A stretch of 64,000 bases of DNA from the NCBI GenBank assembly GCA_965371245.1, contig CBDUXT010000016.1, forward strand, positions 9,418-73,417. Direction: 5' to 3'. A program made the position numbers and the translations under genes. Under the pieces are notes generated by a model, which saw only the letters and a program-made list of their open reading frames with translations, was not told the DNA's origin and searched no databases. Source of the stretch: CBDUXT01 sp965371245. GTDB taxonomy: Bacteria; Planctomycetota; Phycisphaerae; UBA1845. Of the stretch, positions 25,164 to 33,957 are shown piece after piece; positions within the stretch are counted from its first letter, which is position 1, and each line of letters starts with the position of its first letter.

Positions 25164-26387
25164 TCAGGCTCGGACGACCGGGTTGTTGGAGCCGGAGTCC
25201 GCGGAACCAAGCCGGCGACCGCAGTCGGGGCAACAGGCCGTCTGGAGACGGCTCCAACGCTGCGCCACCGCCTGCTCTCGCCGAGTGAGTTCTTCCGCTC
25301 TGCGGCTCAATTCAGCGGTTTGTGTGGCTACGGCTGCACGGCTCTTCGTCAGCGCGGCGTGCTCATGCTGTACCCTACTCAGATGGGATCGAAGATCCTG
25401 CTCGCGGGCGACAAGCTGGCCGTGGAGCTGTGTCAAGTCGTGTAGGCGTCCTCGAAGTTCGGCCTCCCTGACGTCAATGTTTTTCATGCGGGTGTCGAGC
25501 TCCTCCGGCGCCGCGTCCGGGGACGGCGATGCCTGCTCGTCTTGCTCCGTTTCCTCGCTCCATGTGTTCAGCGTTGCCCACGACTCGGCGATGTTTCGGC
25601 GAAGCACATCGAGCTCGGACTCGATCTGGGACACGTCAAGCAACTTCGGAAGCCCACTCGATTCGTCGTCGCGTTTGGCGGTCGGGTCCGGACCCGACGC
25701 GGCGGCGACCAAGAGGCTGAAGGGCCCGATCGTGATTCGATCGCCCTCGGCCAGGCGGCCGGACGCGCAAGGGCGCCCGTTCACCGCAGTGGCCTCCCGT
25801 CCATCCAAGTCATAGATCGCCGTACCGTTCTCGAAGCGGAAGATGATCGCGCGCCGGGTGCTGACATCCTCGTGATCCAGACAGACGGGAGCGTCCGGGA
25901 GCCGTCCCAGCAACGTTACAGCCTCCCGCAGGGGCCACCGCCGATCCGTTTCCGCAAGCGTCAGGGAAAGGGGCTTGCGAAGCGTCGTGGCGTCGTCTCC
26001 GTTGTACCCCATGCGAGGGGCAGCCCCGGGGGTGACACTCATCTGGACCGCAACCTGGATGGACGTCGCACCGAGATGGATGACGTCTCCGTCATTCAGG
26101 ATGGCCAGATCGATGCGTGACGTGCCGCAGGTGGTGCCCGCCTCGGTGTGCAGATCCTTGATCAAAACGTGGGTGCCGGTGTTTACGATGACGCAGTGCG
26201 CTGCGCTGATATCACAGTCGTGCAGGACGATATGCGCCGGACGTTTCGACCCGATCAGCGTGACGGGACGGCGGATGGTCCAGACTTTTTGTGCGGGCGA
26301 GCCGACCCCGGCCGTGATTCGCACACGCGGAGCATCCGCGGGTAGCTCCAGCGTCACGACAGTCTCCGCGGATGATCCTTCTTGCAT
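25164..26387 (-). CDS. Double FHA-domain protein with coiled coil and C-terminal Cys motif
   Basis: About 407 residues. FHA domain 1 (residues about 25-110) has TLIGSKRPAHIVLHDCDISAAHC and LHTEAGTTCGTSR; FHA domain 2 (about 150-235) has TLLGRLPDAPVCLDHEDVSTRRA and AIYDLDGREATAVNGR. FHA domains bind phosphothreonine, so it is likely a partner of Ser/Thr kinases such as the one at 51.5 kb. A long charged coiled coil follows (about 260-380), and the end has CCPDCGRRLG, a possible single zinc knuckle. The start at 26387 has GGGGAG 7 bases upstream and was preferred over the longer frame to 26504. The 315-base gap to surE (26388-26702) holds the divergent promoters; nothing else was recognised in it. 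Confidence 0.82.
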   Translation of the reverse strand: MQEGSSAETVVTLELPADAPRVRITAGVGSPAQKVWTIRRPVTLIGSKRPAHIVLHDCDISAAHCVIVNTGTHVLIKDLHTEAGTTCGTSRIDLAILNDGDVIHLGATSIQVAVQMSVTPGAAPRMGYNGDDATTLRKPLSLTLAETDRRWPLREAVTLLGRLPDAPVCLDHEDVSTRRAIIFRFENGTAIYDLDGREATAVNGRPCASGRLAEGDRITIGPFSLLVAAASGPDPTAKRDDESSGLPKLLDVSQIESELDVLRRNIAESWATLNTWSEETEQDEQASPSPDAAPEELDTRMKNIDVREAELRGRLHDLTQLHGQLVAREQDLRSHLSRVQHEHAALTKSRAAVATQTAELSRRAEELTRREQAVAQRWSRLQTACCPDCGRRLGSADSGSNNPVVRA

Positions 26388-26702
26388 TGTGCTTCTCCCC
26401 TGCTCGATGCTCGTTGGCGGCCCATTTGCCAGCGGACGTCTTGGAACACGATCCACCGTCGGTCGGCGGACGTGCATCGCGTCAAGCCGGGCAACCGCGT
26501 ACACTTATTCCGGGTGGACGGTCTGGGGCATCCACCAAGATACAGGATACGATTGAAAGCGCTGCGGCGGCAACTAGAAGCCTACCCTGGAAGTGCGTGC
26601 CACCGGCATCTTGGGGGCGTTTTCACGGACCGTAAGCCCGCGCCGCATGTGTTATCGGGATAGGCTCCAGGCGGAACCCTCCCCGGCCTCGATGGAGTCT
26701 GC

Positions 26703-27431
26703 ATGAACATTTTGCTTACCAACGACGATGGCTACGACGCGCCCGGTCTGCTGGCGGCCTATAAGTCCGTGCAGGGACGGGGGGAGGTTCACGTCGTCGC
26801 CCCGTCCCGCGAGCGATCGGCCTGCAGCCACGCCATCAGTATCCGCAGTCCGATCCACGTCGAGCGAATCGAGCATGAGGTGATGGGGACGGTTTTTGCA
26901 GTTGACGGCACGCCGGCGGACTGCGTTCGGCTCGCGTTCGCCGCGCTGGTCAAAGAGCCGATAACGCTGGTGCTTTCGGGCATCAACCGCGGCGCCAACG
27001 CGGGCGTGGATACCTTCTATTCCGGCACGGTGGCCGGCGCCCGCGAAGCGGCGATTCTGGGGATTCCCGCCGTCGCGGTTTCCCAGTCTATCCGCGCCGG
27101 GCTCGAGACCGATTGGGCGGCCGCCACCGAGTGCGCGTCCTTCCTGATCGACGAGTTGCTCGCGGAACCGCTTCCAGCGCCGGGTTATTGGTGCGTGAAT
27201 CTGCCGGCTCCGATCCCGGCCGATCCGCGCAAACACGTCCATCGCGTGCCCATCGCCGCGCACGCGATGCCGATGTCGTTCAACCGGCAAGACAGCGCCG
27301 ACGGGCGGAAGATCGTCTTCGAGTATGGCGCATCCTACTGGCTTCGCGACGTGACCGGCTCCAGCGACTACAGCACGATCCGCGACGGTGCCATTGCCGT
27401 GACGGCAGTGCCATTGTTTGGTCGGTTTTGA
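26703..27431 (+). CDS. surE: 5'/3'-nucleotidase SurE
   Basis: A phosphatase of nucleoside monophosphates that binds a divalent metal. The 242-residue protein has all the family blocks: MNILLTNDDGYDAPGL with the metal-binding Asp pair D8-D9, VVAPSRERSACSHAIS with the catalytic-site Ser, DGTPADCVRLAF, and LSGINRGANAGVDTFYSGTVAGAREA with the conserved Asn. The C-terminus YSTIRDGAIAVTAVPL is typical. It stands alone on the plus strand and is followed by nested inverted repeats (27440-27607) before the convergent xseB. Confidence 0.95.
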   Translation: MNILLTNDDGYDAPGLLAAYKSVQGRGEVHVVAPSRERSACSHAISIRSPIHVERIEHEVMGTVFAVDGTPADCVRLAFAALVKEPITLVLSGINRGANAGVDTFYSGTVAGAREAAILGIPAVAVSQSIRAGLETDWAAATECASFLIDELLAEPLPAPGYWCVNLPAPIPADPRKHVHRVPIAAHAMPMSFNRQDSADGRKIVFEYGASYWLRDVTGSSDYSTIRDGAIAVTAVPLFGRF

Positions 27432-27439
27432 GGCGTGTC

Positions 27440-27607
27440 GGTCGGGTCATCGACCCGGCACTTCTCGACCACGCTCGATGCCGCACGAATGCAACGCATT
27501 TGCGAAAAGCGAGTAGGGCGGGCTAGTGCCTGCCGTGGGTGAGGATGGCAGGCAATAGCCTTGGAAGACCTACTCGTGCCAAACCATGCCGGGTCGATGA
27601 CCCGACC
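27440..27607. repeat. Nested REPIN-like inverted repeats between surE and xseB
   Basis: The outer arms, 27440-27460 and 27587-27607, are perfect 21-bp inverted repeats (GGTCGGGTCATCGACCCGGCA would read through on both strands), and each arm is itself palindromic. The right arm carries a GTAG head on the minus strand. Inside, 27512-27582 is a second pair: GTAGGGCGGGCTAGTGCC and its diverged partner GGCAATAGCCTTGGAAGACC-TAC, related to the pairs at 37539 and 46416. The array separates two convergent genes and can act as a two-way terminator. Confidence 0.72.
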
Positions 27608-27637
27608 TACTCGGCTCAAACTACGCTTGGTTTAGGA

Positions 27638-27883
27638 CTAGAAGCTCGGGTCATCTTTCGGTTTGTACGTCGTCGTCGCCAGCGAGCCGTCGGCGCGCTC
27701 GTGCAGTTGTTGAATCTTGTTCTCGGCCTTGGTCAGGATGTCCCGGCACTGCTTGACCAGCGCCATCCCTTTTTCGTACTGCGCGATCGACTCTTCCAGC
27801 CCGATCTTGCCTTGCTCGATCTGTTCCGCAATGGTCTCGAGCTGCCTGAGCGCTTCCTCGAACGTCACTTTTCGCTTGGCCAT
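27638..27883 (-). CDS. xseB: Exodeoxyribonuclease VII small subunit
   Basis: An 81-residue protein of the usual size. KVTFEEALRQLETIAEQIEQ is the family core, followed by GLEESIAQYEKGMALVKQCR, LTKAENKIQQL. It joins XseA to form the nuclease that degrades single-stranded DNA from both ends into oligonucleotides. The start codon follows the xseA stop by 2 bases, so the two are coupled. Confidence 0.93.
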   Translation of the reverse strand: MAKRKVTFEEALRQLETIAEQIEQGKIGLEESIAQYEKGMALVKQCRDILTKAENKIQQLHERADGSLATTTYKPKDDPSF

Positions 27884-27885
27884 GG

Positions 27886-29442
27886 TTATTCGAACAACTC
27901 CAGTTGATTGAGATTGATCACCTGCGATTCGAACTCGCCGTCGCCCAGCTCAGTGACGACCCGTTGGCCGTCGCGCACGTCGCCCGACGAGCGGACCACG
28001 CGACGGCCCTTCTTGGTCCGCGTGATGGAGTATCCGCGGTTGAGCACGCTGCGATAGCTCATGGCCGACAACACTTCTTCTTGTTGCAAGACCCGCGAGA
28101 CCAGCAGCGCCAGGCGGCGGCGCATTGCGGCCGCCAGCGCGCCCGCCGTCCGATCGACGCCGTCGGTCAGCCTTCCGGTCAGCCGGGCGGGCGAGGCTCG
28201 TTCCAGTTGCTGCGCCCAGGCGCTGACGCCGCGCTCAGCCCGCGCAAGGCGCTGGGCCGCCGCCCAGCGCAATCGATGCCCTGCGTCCCGAAGTTCGACG
28301 GCACGACGGCGCATCAACGCATGCGGCGCGATGCGCTGAACCACGGGCTCCAGGGTGTCGAGCACACGGCGGCGGGTCTGTACACGATCGATCAATGCAC
28401 GGTACATGCGGCCGGTCACCTCGTCGAGAACCTGCTCGCGCCGATGGACGAAGACGAGCGGGTCGCGCAGCGCGGGACGCATCAACAGACCGCCAAACCG
28501 CTCGGTGAGCACGTCGAGCTGCGACCGCAACGCGCGCCGCAGACGCAGCGCCTGATCCGAAAGGTCGTCGAGCACATCGTCCAGAACGGGAACCACCAGC
28601 TCAGCGGCCGCGGTGGGCGTTGCCGCGCGGAGGTCGGCCACCAGGTCGGCCACGGTCACATCGACCTCGTGCCCGACGGCGCTGACCACCGGGATGTGGC
28701 TTTCGTGGATCGCACGGGCGACGATCTCTTCGTTGAACGTCCAGAGATCCTCCAGCGATCCGCCGCCTCGTCCGACGATCAGGACATCGACGACGCCGAG
28801 TGCCTCCGATGCGGCGTTTATCTTGCGGATGGCCGCAGCGATCTCGTGCTTGGCGTCGGGGCCCTGCACGCGAACGGGGTACACCAGGATGTCGATGCAC
28901 GGAAAGCGACGGGTGAGTGTGCGGATCATGTCGGCGACGGCTGCCCCGGTCGGACTCGTTACGAGTACGATGCGCCTCGGGAAGCTGGGCAGGGGCCGTT
29001 TGTGTCGCTCGTCGAAGAGTCCCTCTGTCCGGAGCCTGTCACAGAGCTGCCGGAAGGCCAGTTCGAGCGCGCCGAGGCCTCGGGGCTCAATTCGTCGGAT
29101 GTAGAGCTGATATCGACCGGCCCGCTCGAACACCTCGACACGGCCGGTCGCGACAACCTCCATGCCGTCGCTCGGGTCGAACTTCAGCTTGGCCGCCGTG
29201 CTGCGCCACATGACGCAGGACAGCTCGCTGCCTCGATCTTTCAGCGTGAGGTATAGGTGTCCGCCGGCGTGTCGCTTGTAGTTGCTGATCTCGCCGACCA
29301 CGTGAACGGTAGATGGCAGAGAGTGCTCCAGGGCGTCCTTCACCAGGGCTGTCAGTTGCGAGACGGTGAGGAGTCCGCGCGCGGCCGGTGTCTTCTCGTC
29401 GGGAACCTTAATCAGGCTCGGGTTGAACGGTGGCCTCGTCAT
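27886..29442 (-). CDS. xseA: Exodeoxyribonuclease VII large subunit
   Basis: About 518 residues, a little longer than the common 400-450. The N-terminal OB-fold is LLTVSQLTALVKDALEH, HVVGEISNYKRHAGGHLYLT, then the catalytic core with PLPSFPRRIVLVTSPTGAAVADM, YPVRVQGPDA, DVLIVGRGGGSLEDLWTFN and AVGHEVDVTVADLVAD. A long coiled-coil follows, and the end ISYRSVLNRGYSI-like segment (SYRSVLNRGYSITRTKKGRRV) is conserved. I chose the ATG at 29442, which overlaps the end of the cheX-like gene by 35 bases; a start at 29454 or 29481 is possible. It is followed by xseB after 2 bases. Confidence 0.94.
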   Translation of the reverse strand: MTRPPFNPSLIKVPDEKTPAARGLLTVSQLTALVKDALEHSLPSTVHVVGEISNYKRHAGGHLYLTLKDRGSELSCVMWRSTAAKLKFDPSDGMEVVATGRVEVFERAGRYQLYIRRIEPRGLGALELAFRQLCDRLRTEGLFDERHKRPLPSFPRRIVLVTSPTGAAVADMIRTLTRRFPCIDILVYPVRVQGPDAKHEIAAAIRKINAASEALGVVDVLIVGRGGGSLEDLWTFNEEIVARAIHESHIPVVSAVGHEVDVTVADLVADLRAATPTAAAELVVPVLDDVLDDLSDQALRLRRALRSQLDVLTERFGGLLMRPALRDPLVFVHRREQVLDEVTGRMYRALIDRVQTRRRVLDTLEPVVQRIAPHALMRRRAVELRDAGHRLRWAAAQRLARAERGVSAWAQQLERASPARLTGRLTDGVDRTAGALAAAMRRRLALLVSRVLQQEEVLSAMSYRSVLNRGYSITRTKKGRRVVRSSGDVRDGQRVVTELGDGEFESQVINLNQLELFE

Positions 29443-29998
29443 GACCCTGGCCATTGGATCGCACAGGGCGGGACGACGCAACCGTGAGACGGTGCGTGCT
29501 CAACACCGGTGACCGAACCGGCTGGGTTTCCGCAACGTGCTGGTTCTGAATACTGACGAAGAGGGAGAAGGTTCCCATGGAGCAGGAGAAGGGAACTCGA
29601 AGCCAGGGATGAAGCAGAGCGATTTCGCCCAGATCGACATCGCCGATCACGATTCGCGGAATGGAGATCTCGACGAGACGCTGGCTCAAGGCGCGTTTGG
29701 CACTTCCGGTCACCATGTTGGCGAGTTCGCCGATCGCGTCGTAGGCATCGTTGAGGCTGAGCTCACCCCGAGCGAACGCCATGCCGACCGGCAAGACCAC
29801 GCCGGAGGGAAACCGCAGGAGCACCGCCCCGGAAGCCCCGCCGCTCATGGTGATCACGGCGTTGACGACGCCGGTTCTGGCGGGAAGCGACGCGATCACC
29901 TGCGGGGGTTCGGGTGTTACGCAGCACCCGGCCATCATCTCAAAAACCCGCTCGGTCGCGGTCACGAACGGGTTGATCAGACGCACGTCCATACTCAT
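29408..29998 (-). CDS. CheX-like chemotaxis phosphatase domain protein
   Basis: About 196 residues. MDVRLINPFVTATERVFEMM, SGGASGAVLLRFPSGVVLPV and NDAYDAIGELANMVTGSAKR fit the CheX/CheC fold; the ExxN of the last block is the catalytic dephosphorylation pair of CheX-type phosphatases acting on CheY-P. The C-terminal 50 residues are extra and low in complexity, and overlap the start of xseA. The start was set at the ATG at 29998 rather than a TTG at 30013. No other chemotaxis gene is present, so it may act on a response regulator elsewhere. It is probably co-transcribed with xseAB. Confidence 0.72.
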   Translation of the reverse strand: MSMDVRLINPFVTATERVFEMMAGCCVTPEPPQVIASLPARTGVVNAVITMSGGASGAVLLRFPSGVVLPVGMAFARGELSLNDAYDAIGELANMVTGSAKRALSQRLVEISIPRIVIGDVDLGEIALLHPWLRVPFSCSMGTFSLFVSIQNQHVAETQPVRSPVLSTHRLTVASSRPVRSNGQGHDEATVQPEPD

Positions 29999-30154
29999 GT
30001 ATTCCCGGCCCAAGTGGTGCGACGGGAGATTTCTCCCCGGTTGGCGCCTGCCCGGGTGACGGGCGGAGCGCCGGTACCGAAAGCATATGATACGCCTATC
30101 TGCGCAGATCGACTGCGTGAGGTTCCGAGAAAACCGTCGCCCATCAGCTACGGT

Positions 30155-30763
30155 CTACGGCTTGACCGCCAGGGCGCTCTCGATCGCCGCGGTGACTTCT
30201 TTGCTGTCCGGATTGAGGCGCGGGGCGAACTTGGCGATCACCGTTCCGTCACGTCCGACGAGGTATTTTTGGAAGTTCCACGTAACGTCGCCGGCGATGG
30301 CGCTATCCGCATGGGTGCTCAGGAACTGATACAGCGGGCACTGGTCGTCGCCCTTGACCGATACTTTGGCGAACAAGTCGTACTTTGCATTCTTTTTCTT
30401 GGTGCAAAACGTCTTGATCTCTTCGTTGGTACCGGGCTCCTGCTTGCGGAAATTGTTGGCCGGAAATGCCAGGATGCGCAAACCCTTGTCCTTGTACTTG
30501 GCGTAGATCTTCTCCATGCCCGCGTACGACCGGTCCGTCAGACCGCAGCGACTGGCCACGTTCACAATCAGCAGGACGTCCCCGCGAAACGTGTCCAGCG
30601 AAACGTCCTTCCCGTCAATGTTCTTTACGGTGAAGTCGTACACCGACTTGGCGGGCGCCGTCTTTGTCTTCTGGTCATCCCTCGCCGCTACGTCGGCTTC
30701 CGCGAAGCTCACGAGCAACATCAAGGCGGATACCGCGAGCGCACATCGTGTTGTTACGAACAT
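30155..30763 (-). CDS. Exported glutathione peroxidase-like protein
   Basis: A 202-residue thiol peroxidase with an N-terminal signal peptide (about residues 1-22, ending FAEADVAA). The domain has YDFTVKNIDGKDVSLDTFRG, VNVASRCGLTDRSY with the peroxidatic Cys (a normal TGC codon, not selenocysteine), LAFPANNFRKQEPGTNEEI and VTWNFQKYLVGRDG with the conserved Trp-Asn. The ATG at 30763 follows AAAGGA by 8 bases; the longer frame to 30895 lacks one. It probably protects the periplasm from lipid or hydrogen peroxides with thioredoxin as the usual donor for Cys-type members; that last point is family knowledge. The 171-base gap before the next gene is empty. Confidence 0.88.
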   Translation of the reverse strand: MFVTTRCALAVSALMLLVSFAEADVAARDDQKTKTAPAKSVYDFTVKNIDGKDVSLDTFRGDVLLIVNVASRCGLTDRSYAGMEKIYAKYKDKGLRILAFPANNFRKQEPGTNEEIKTFCTKKKNAKYDLFAKVSVKGDDQCPLYQFLSTHADSAIAGDVTWNFQKYLVGRDGTVIAKFAPRLNPDSKEVTAAIESALAVKP

Positions 30764-30934
30764 AGCATGATCCTTTCCACGTGTTCCCAATGACCCGCAA
30801 CCCACGGGGGCAATCATCGGGTTGGAAGATGCGAGTGTCAACGGCCGCTCTGTTCCCTGATCCAGGCACCCAAGCAGAGCGTGCGTCCGCGACACACTGG
30901 CGCTTGGACTGTTCAGCCCCGGGGCGCGTCATGG

Positions 30935-32440
30935 CTAGCGGACGGCCGGATGAGAAACGGTTGGATCATGGCCATGGATCGTCATGAAGCGCAACGGCTC
31001 CAGCGCGAGGCGGACCTCTGACACGTTCTCCCCCTTCAGGAATCGAACCATGGTTTCAAGCACCTTGGGGTTGGGCATCATGTCCTCGTGCCCGGCGTGT
31101 TGCACCACGATGTGTGTGCCCTTGCCAAAGCCAGGCATGAGCTTTTCGGTGAAGTGCGGGGGTGTTCGGCCGTCGAGCGTTCCGCTGAAAAACAGCGTGG
31201 GCACGTCGGTCACCAGCGGTGCCCGATGCGTGTCACCCAGTTCGGAAATTCCCCACGCGTCGTTGATCTCGGGCCAGGGGCCGTTGTTGGCCAGTCCGAA
31301 GACGGACGTCTTGGCTTCCTCTCGGACGCGCGCCCATCGCTCCTTGGATGCTCCGCACGCGCCGCGCATCACAAGCATCATGCCGGGAAGCTGGGTGAAT
31401 TGCATGTAGCGCTTTCGCACGAACCAACGGAGAATCGAAGGATCATCCTGCTGGATCGAGTACAACAGGCGCGGAAAAACGGGAATGTCGCTGGTGTCTC
31501 CGAAATCCAAAGTGGTGATCAGGCGCAGGCCGAAGGCTCCGACGCGAATGTGAACGCGCCGTTTCGTCCGACTGTCCCTGAAGACCACATCCATCGGTTT
31601 GGCCTCGAGCTTGGCCAGCACGCTCTTGAGAAGCGCCATCATGTCGGGCACGTCGCGATTCACGTTCGAGTCCTTGGCCGCCAGATCCGAGAGCATTTGG
31701 AAGTGCTTGTCACCGTCCAGCGGCAGCTTCGTCATCTGGTCGGGTCCGGCCGACCCGACAAACACCGCCCGGTTGACGTGCGCGCCATGCCGCCGAAGGA
31801 CGCTCATGCCCAGGTGGGTGCCATAGCTGTGTCCCAGCAGGTTGATCTTCTCGGCGCCCAAGGCGATGCGCAGGTCGTTGACGTCGTCCGCGCTCTGGAC
31901 GGTGTTGTACGCGCTCAGGTCCACGCCCATCTCACGGAAATGAGCCGCGGCTCGCCGGCTGGGTCCGGCGAGGGAGCCAACGAGGGACTCGCGATCCTTG
32001 AAGAGATCGACCGGCGCGAGTTTCAAGGATTTCCAAGTCAGATTCGGCCTGGACCGCCCCGTGCCGCGCTGGTCGAGCAGGATGACGTCACCCACCTCGA
32101 GCAACTGTCGCCACATGGCGGTTCGCACCATCGGGGTGGCCGGGCTGCCCGGACCGCCGGCGAGGTAGATCAGCGGCGGACCGACGTTCTCCGATCGGCT
32201 CAAGAGTCGCAGGAAAGCCAGCTCGATCAGCTTGGAGTCGGGCTTGGTTCGGTTCTCGCGGACCCAAAGCGTTCCATACTCCGGCTGGAACCGCATTCCG
32301 TCGATCACGACGTAGGCGATCGGGTTCAGCGCAACCTCACCGGCCTCGTGAATCTGCCCCGAAGCGCTCGTCACCGCCACCCAAAGAGTGGCCGCCGCCA
32401 GGAGCCTCGCGGCCGGCTTCCTCGTCATCATACTCGTCAT
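30935..32440 (-). CDS. Exported alpha/beta hydrolase (prolyl aminopeptidase/TAP-like)
   Basis: A 501-residue protein with a signal peptide (residues 1-28, ending TSASGQ). LIYLAGGPGSPAT is the oxyanion-hole HGGPG-like turn, VILLDQRGTGRSRP follows, and NLLGHSYGTHLGM holds the nucleophilic Ser. The acid and base are in FFSGTLDGRTPP and VVQHAGHEDMM. The C-terminal TAP-like region fits tripeptidyl or proline aminopeptidases. It probably cleaves short peptides outside the cytoplasm. The ATG at 32440 is preceded by AAAGGAAG. It stands alone on the minus strand between the peroxidase and the divergent membrane protein. Confidence 0.85.
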   Translation of the reverse strand: MTSMMTRKPAARLLAAATLWVAVTSASGQIHEAGEVALNPIAYVVIDGMRFQPEYGTLWVRENRTKPDSKLIELAFLRLLSRSENVGPPLIYLAGGPGSPATPMVRTAMWRQLLEVGDVILLDQRGTGRSRPNLTWKSLKLAPVDLFKDRESLVGSLAGPSRRAAAHFREMGVDLSAYNTVQSADDVNDLRIALGAEKINLLGHSYGTHLGMSVLRRHGAHVNRAVFVGSAGPDQMTKLPLDGDKHFQMLSDLAAKDSNVNRDVPDMMALLKSVLAKLEAKPMDVVFRDSRTKRRVHIRVGAFGLRLITTLDFGDTSDIPVFPRLLYSIQQDDPSILRWFVRKRYMQFTQLPGMMLVMRGACGASKERWARVREEAKTSVFGLANNGPWPEINDAWGISELGDTHRAPLVTDVPTLFFSGTLDGRTPPHFTEKLMPGFGKGTHIVVQHAGHEDMMPNPKVLETMVRFLKGENVSEVRLALEPLRFMTIHGHDPTVSHPAVR

Positions 32441-32601
32441 TCGTTTGCTTCCTTTCAGAACAATCCCGCGATCATTATACGCGAAGATGGGCCTGAGTGA
32501 ATCACTGGATCGGGGCGAAGCGTTACGTGGCCCAGCCGCAACCGCGGAGCGTGTTGGACGTACAATGCTTGGACCGACGAATCCGGGACTGTTTCCGCAC
32601 C

Positions 32602-33717
32602 ATGACGGGACCCAATCCGGTGAAATGCCTACGCGCCCAGATAGCCTTGCTTCTTGCGGCGGCCACGCTCATCTCCGTCGCCGGCGCCAGCTTCCTACGA
32701 AGCTTCGACTGGTCTGCATCGCCGTGGGAAGGCGTGGCCTGTCACGTCGCCATCCGCGACGGCAACGTGCGGATCATACGGATGACGGCTGTTTCCGTGG
32801 CTTCGCACATCGGCGTGTCACCGCTGGAGAGGCACATTGCCCAACAGCGCCAGGTTCCGACGAAGGCGTTCCAATGGGATAGTGAGACGAGGACGCTGTC
32901 CGACACGACGCGTGTGTACGACACGATCATCGGACTGACGCTCTTCGCGCCGGCCTATCTCGCGATCTTCGCCAGCGTCGTTCTGGTTCCTCTTGTCCGC
33001 CGGCCATCACACGGTCGCCTTTTGATAGGTGAGCTGTGGAGACCGTCCAACCGCCGCACGATCGGCCGGCGGATTCTCGGATGGTGCCGCCGCGGAGCGA
33101 TGGCGGTACTTGTGTTTGTCGCCGGGCTCTTCGCGATAGTGTGGGCTCAAAGTCATGGTCTTCTCTCCGGTCTGTCGATTCGACAGTACGCGGTCGGTCC
33201 GCTCCGGATTAAATCCTGGGGCCCCATCGTTTCGATTAGCGGCTCGGAAGAGTTGGTCGATCCGTTCGTTGTTCTCCGGACCGAGCAAGGAATTATAAAC
33301 CTAGCCGGCTACGTTCGCGTCCCCAAGGCGTGGCCACAACCTGATCACAGCCTCCACTGGAGCGCGTTCCGTTGGCGAGTCAGCGGCCCTTTCACAGTCC
33401 GTTGCGGGCTTGGGCTTCCGCAATTCACGCAGGAGCAGCTAGCTTACTTTGGCAGGACCAACCCGGTACGGATCTCCGCGAGCGCACCTCTTTGGGCGCC
33501 GACCGCACTGTTTTCCGCCTGGCCTCTGTGGGCGTTCTTCCGCGGGCCGTGGCGCCGCTCGGGACGCCGAGCCGACGGTATTTGCCTTCAATGTGGCTAC
33601 GATCTAACCGGGCTAACCGAGCCGCGATGCCCCGAATGTGGCACACCATTTGAGCCCTCGGATCAACTCGACCCGATCGAGCAACCCGCGGCGATGCGCA
33701 AAGTTTGTCACGGATAG
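32602..33717 (+). CDS. Membrane protein with C-terminal planctomycete zinc ribbon
   Basis: About 371 residues. Membrane helices at about residues 8-28, 105-128 and 170-190, with a large outer domain after the first and third, then a helix near residue 300 (APTALFSAWPLWAFFRG). The C-terminus CLQCGYDLTGLTEPRCPECG is a rubredoxin-like zinc ribbon found in very many planctomycete membrane proteins. I chose the ATG at 32602; a GTG at 32497 is in frame but the sequence ahead of 32602 is not protein-like. Function is unknown. The 240-base gap after it holds a REP-like palindrome. Confidence 0.68.
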   Translation: MTGPNPVKCLRAQIALLLAAATLISVAGASFLRSFDWSASPWEGVACHVAIRDGNVRIIRMTAVSVASHIGVSPLERHIAQQRQVPTKAFQWDSETRTLSDTTRVYDTIIGLTLFAPAYLAIFASVVLVPLVRRPSHGRLLIGELWRPSNRRTIGRRILGWCRRGAMAVLVFVAGLFAIVWAQSHGLLSGLSIRQYAVGPLRIKSWGPIVSISGSEELVDPFVVLRTEQGIINLAGYVRVPKAWPQPDHSLHWSAFRWRVSGPFTVRCGLGLPQFTQEQLAYFGRTNPVRISASAPLWAPTALFSAWPLWAFFRGPWRRSGRRADGICLQCGYDLTGLTEPRCPECGTPFEPSDQLDPIEQPAAMRKVCHG

Positions 33718-33843
33718 CGAAGAATCGAGGTTGGCGCCTGGAGGGAGTAATGTCAAGGCGGCGACTCAGGGGCGGGCGGCGCTTGTGCCTCGGGCTCGGG
33801 TGGAGTACGCGTTCGCTTCAGACCGCATCAGTCGCCGGAGTCT

Positions 33844-33873
33844 CCATGCCCGCGCTTCGCTTGGGCATGCCAC
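33844..33873. repeat. REP-like palindrome with GTGGCATG head
   Basis: Read on the minus strand it begins GTGGCATGCCCAAGCG and ends GCGGGCATGG. The GTGGCATG head is shared with the repeats at 16857-16886 and at the ends of the RAYT element. It lies between the zinc-ribbon gene and convergent metH; the rest of that gap is featureless. Confidence 0.55.
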
Positions 33874-33957
33874 ACGCCGTCCAACCCGCAGGCGGAGCCT
33901 GGTGCGCAAGCCACGAGTGCTACGCTTCGTCCCTGCGAACAGCGGGCGGTAGGCGAA

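Noticed and set aside
30540..30560. Selenocysteine in the glutathione peroxidase
   Set aside because: The active-site codon encodes Cys (VASRCGL), with no in-frame TGA, so no selenoprotein is claimed.
31088..32500. Plus-strand open frame of 470 codons over the alpha/beta hydrolase
   Set aside because: It is antisense to a gene with signal peptide, catalytic Ser and His; not protein-like.
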